The notes under the pieces were generated by a model. That model had not been told where the DNA came from and ran no database searches. It saw only the letters and a program-made list of their open reading frames with translations. From WVWN01 sp964563535 (lineage in GTDB: Bacteria; RBG-13-66-14; B26-G2; WVWN01), in the NCBI GenBank assembly GCA_964563535.1, contig CAZLXP010000117.1, positions 1 through 7,716 on the forward strand: DNA of 7,716 nucleotides, in the 5' to 3' direction. A program made the translations under genes and the position numbers. Below, in pieces: positions 6,547 to 7,716 of the stretch. The number at the start of each line of letters is the position of its first letter. The stretch's first letter is position 1.

Positions 6547-6682
6547 CCAGGTTTATGAAGTGACCTGCCAACCTCAATTGATGGCCCTCGAGCCACGTTC
6601 GCGGATGCGCACCGCTCCCCCTCGGGCGGTGTTCCCGTCTCGCTTGGTGTATATATTAAGGCCTGTCGACCGTCTCTTTATT

Positions 6683-6711
6683 ATTATACGGGATAATCGC
6701 CCCCGTATCAA
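6683..6711 (-). promoter_or_regulatory. Near-consensus sigma70 promoter with an inverted repeat across its spacer
   Basis: On the minus strand TTGATA (complement of 6706-6711) and a perfect TATAAT (complement of 6683-6688) are separated by exactly 17 bases. Inside it, ATACGGG (6686-6692) and CCCGTAT (6702-6708) form a 7-bp inverted repeat with a 9-base centre. Each arm runs three bases into a promoter hexamer. This placement is what one expects of an operator. The nearest gene downstream is rny. Confidence 0.75.
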
Positions 6712-6752
6712 GGGAATAATTACCCGCCCGGGCCAAAAACCCTTTATTTTCA

Positions 6753-6783
6753 ATAAAAAATAAAGCCGGCCTTAAGCCGACTT
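6753..6783 (-). terminator. Intrinsic terminator of the outer-membrane protein gene
   Basis: On the minus strand AAGTCGGC, loop TTAAG, GCCGGCTT forms an 8-bp stem with one G-T pair (6763-6783), followed by TATTTTTTATT. It lies 84 bases beyond the stop at 6868 and separates that transcript from the rny promoter just downstream. Confidence 0.88.
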
Positions 6784-6867
6784 ATCACCTTTCGCCGCGA
6801 TGGCCCTTCGCTATAAAGGATTATGCTGTCGCAAATAACCGCGGCCTTATATGCCGCCGGCCTTTTT

Positions 6868-7716
6868 TCACCAACCTACCCCCGCGGTCGCGACGTACGA
6901 ATCGCCCAGCTCGCGGTGGGGCCGCCAGCAGAAATCGAAACGGTAATTGCGCGCGGCGACGCCCAACCCCGCGGCCGGCACATTCTCCGGGTACCGGTAC
7001 CCCGCCCGCAACGCCAATACCTTCGCGACCGTTGCCTCGCCCCCGACGGCTAAGCCGACGTCGCCGTCCTTGCGGATGCGGCCCTCCACCGTGGCTATAA
7101 CGTTCGCCGGGAGGTCCACCGCCGCCGCCACCCGCGCCGTGGCGGGGTATGCATCGCCGACCGACTTCAACTCGATATTGGGCGCGACGAGGTTGGCCAA
7201 AGCCACGCCCACCCGCGTCGCCGGCAGCGGCTTAAACAAAAAGCCGGCGTCCACGCCGAAGCCGCCGTCCTGGTATTCATAGATCTTCGTCGTAATGACC
7301 TTCAACGCGACGCCGAAGTAATAATTCGGCTCTTCGCCGGCGACGACCTGGCCGCCCAGGCCCTTGCCCCAGCCGAGCGCGAGCGTCGACTCGTAATCCG
7401 AGAAGGTCCGCCCGGTTAACCCCAGGCCGCCGGCCTCCGGGATGCCGGAAGCCTTGAAGTAGTTCACGCCGGCGGCGAAGGTCCCCAGCGCGAAGCCCCG
7501 GCCGGACATATTATAAGACAACGCGCCCGCGGCGTACGCGATGTCCTTAATCTCGCTGAACGGATAATGGTACGTGAACTCGACGCGGCCCCCCGGGACC
7601 TGGTCGAGGCCCGCGGGGTTAAAGAACAGCGCCGACGGGTCGTCGGCCACGGCGGCGAAGGCGTTGGCCACGGCCGCGGCCCGGGCGCCGGCCCCCAGCC
7701 CCTGCCACGCGCCGGC
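6868..7716 (-). CDS. Outer-membrane beta-barrel protein, PorV/UPF0164-like, 5' end beyond the window
   Basis: The last 282 residues are visible; the start and presumably a signal peptide lie past the right edge. The fragment opens with AGAWQGLGAGARAAA and continues AFAAVADDPSALFFNPAGL, the N-terminal signature of PorV/PorQ, UPF0164 and related FadL-like barrels. Alternating hydrophobic and polar strands rich in G, Y and F follow, including YFGVALKVITTKIY and GFGVDAGFLFKPL, then VGVALANLV, typical of the family. The end is also typical: LRAGYRYPE, a strand with HRELG, and a terminal aromatic residue (W282) as used by the barrel-assembly machinery. A GTG near 7671 could be read as a start, but the family signature begins before it, so the gene is truncated by the window and not short. 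In Bacteroidetes PorV acts in type IX secretion; other relatives have unknown roles. I claim only barrel membership. Confidence 0.82.
   Translation of the reverse strand, partial: AGAWQGLGAGARAAAVANAFAAVADDPSALFFNPAGLDQVPGGRVEFTYHYPFSEIKDIAYAAGALSYNMSGRGFALGTFAAGVNYFKASGIPEAGGLGLTGRTFSDYESTLALGWGKGLGGQVVAGEEPNYYFGVALKVITTKIYEYQDGGFGVDAGFLFKPLPATRVGVALANLVAPNIELKSVGDAYPATARVAAAVDLPANVIATVEGRIRKDGDVGLAVGGEATVAKVLALRAGYRYPENVPAAGLGVAARNYRFDFCWRPHRELGDSYVATAGVGW

Larger units (their letters stand above)
6405..6676 (-). other. Long leader upstream of rny with possible RNA structure
   Basis: If transcription starts at the strong promoter, rny has an untranslated leader of about 270 bases. On the minus strand it can form small stems: CACCGC/GCGGTG with a 10-base loop (+ strand 6610-6631), TGGC/GCCA near 6580-6597, and CAGGT/ACCTG around 6547-6566. 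I see no open frame that looks coding, no U-run that would end a separate small RNA, and no riboswitch class that I recognise. Confidence 0.35.

Noticed and set aside
6560..6763. Possible 67-codon plus-strand gene starting with GTG
   Set aside because: Weak ribosome site, no recognisable domain, overlaps the strong minus-strand promoter, and the hairpin at its end terminates the other strand.
6841..6868. Hairpin-like GC sequence followed by six T on the plus strand
   Set aside because: The best stem is only five base pairs and is separated from the T-run by five bases; the stem touching the T-run has four. No plus-strand gene ends here.

Overview
The window looks like a chromosomal segment of a GC-rich, double-membraned bacterium. 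It has housekeeping genes (dnaG, ymdB, rny) on the minus strand and a PorV/UPF0164-type outer-membrane barrel at the right edge. RNase Y together with YmdB is best known from Firmicutes but also occurs in several uncultured Gram-negative lineages. The barrel plus the high GC favours one of those lineages (Coatesbacteria/FCB-like is only a guess). Nothing here identifies a species.

Layout from left to right: (1) 1-1267, minus: DNA primase DnaG, cut by the left edge, so about its last third is missing. (2) 1269-2051, minus: YmdB metallophosphoesterase. Its stop codon is one base from the dnaG start, so the two are almost certainly co-transcribed and translationally coupled. (3) 2052-2414: divergent intergenic region with an AT-rich patch and a weak promoter candidate. 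(4) 2415-3536, plus: family 9 glycosyltransferase with an unusual N-terminal extension of about 55 residues. (5) 3638-4672, plus: secreted protein of about six propeller-like repeats, with its own promoter and lower GC than its neighbours. (6) 4673-4826: convergent intergenic region packed with structure. It holds an ideal Shine-Dalgarno and ATG with no convincing gene, a run of ten G, two related stem-loops and a bidirectional terminator. (7) 4827-6404, minus: RNase Y. (8) 6405-6867: leader and spacer holding a near-consensus promoter with a built-in inverted repeat, a second weaker promoter, and the terminator of the next gene. (9) 6868-7716, minus: C-terminal 282 residues of an outer-membrane beta-barrel protein.

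The minus strand carries the conserved genes for RNA turnover (rny, ymdB) and replication (dnaG). The two plus-strand genes concern the cell surface (glycan transfer, a secreted protein) and sit between rny and ymdB, which are neighbours in many genomes. I see no defence system, mobile-element transposase, CRISPR array, tRNA or rRNA. The most interesting unexplained parts are the structured intergenic region 4673-4826, the promoter, dyad and long leader of rny, and the unidentified secreted propeller gene.
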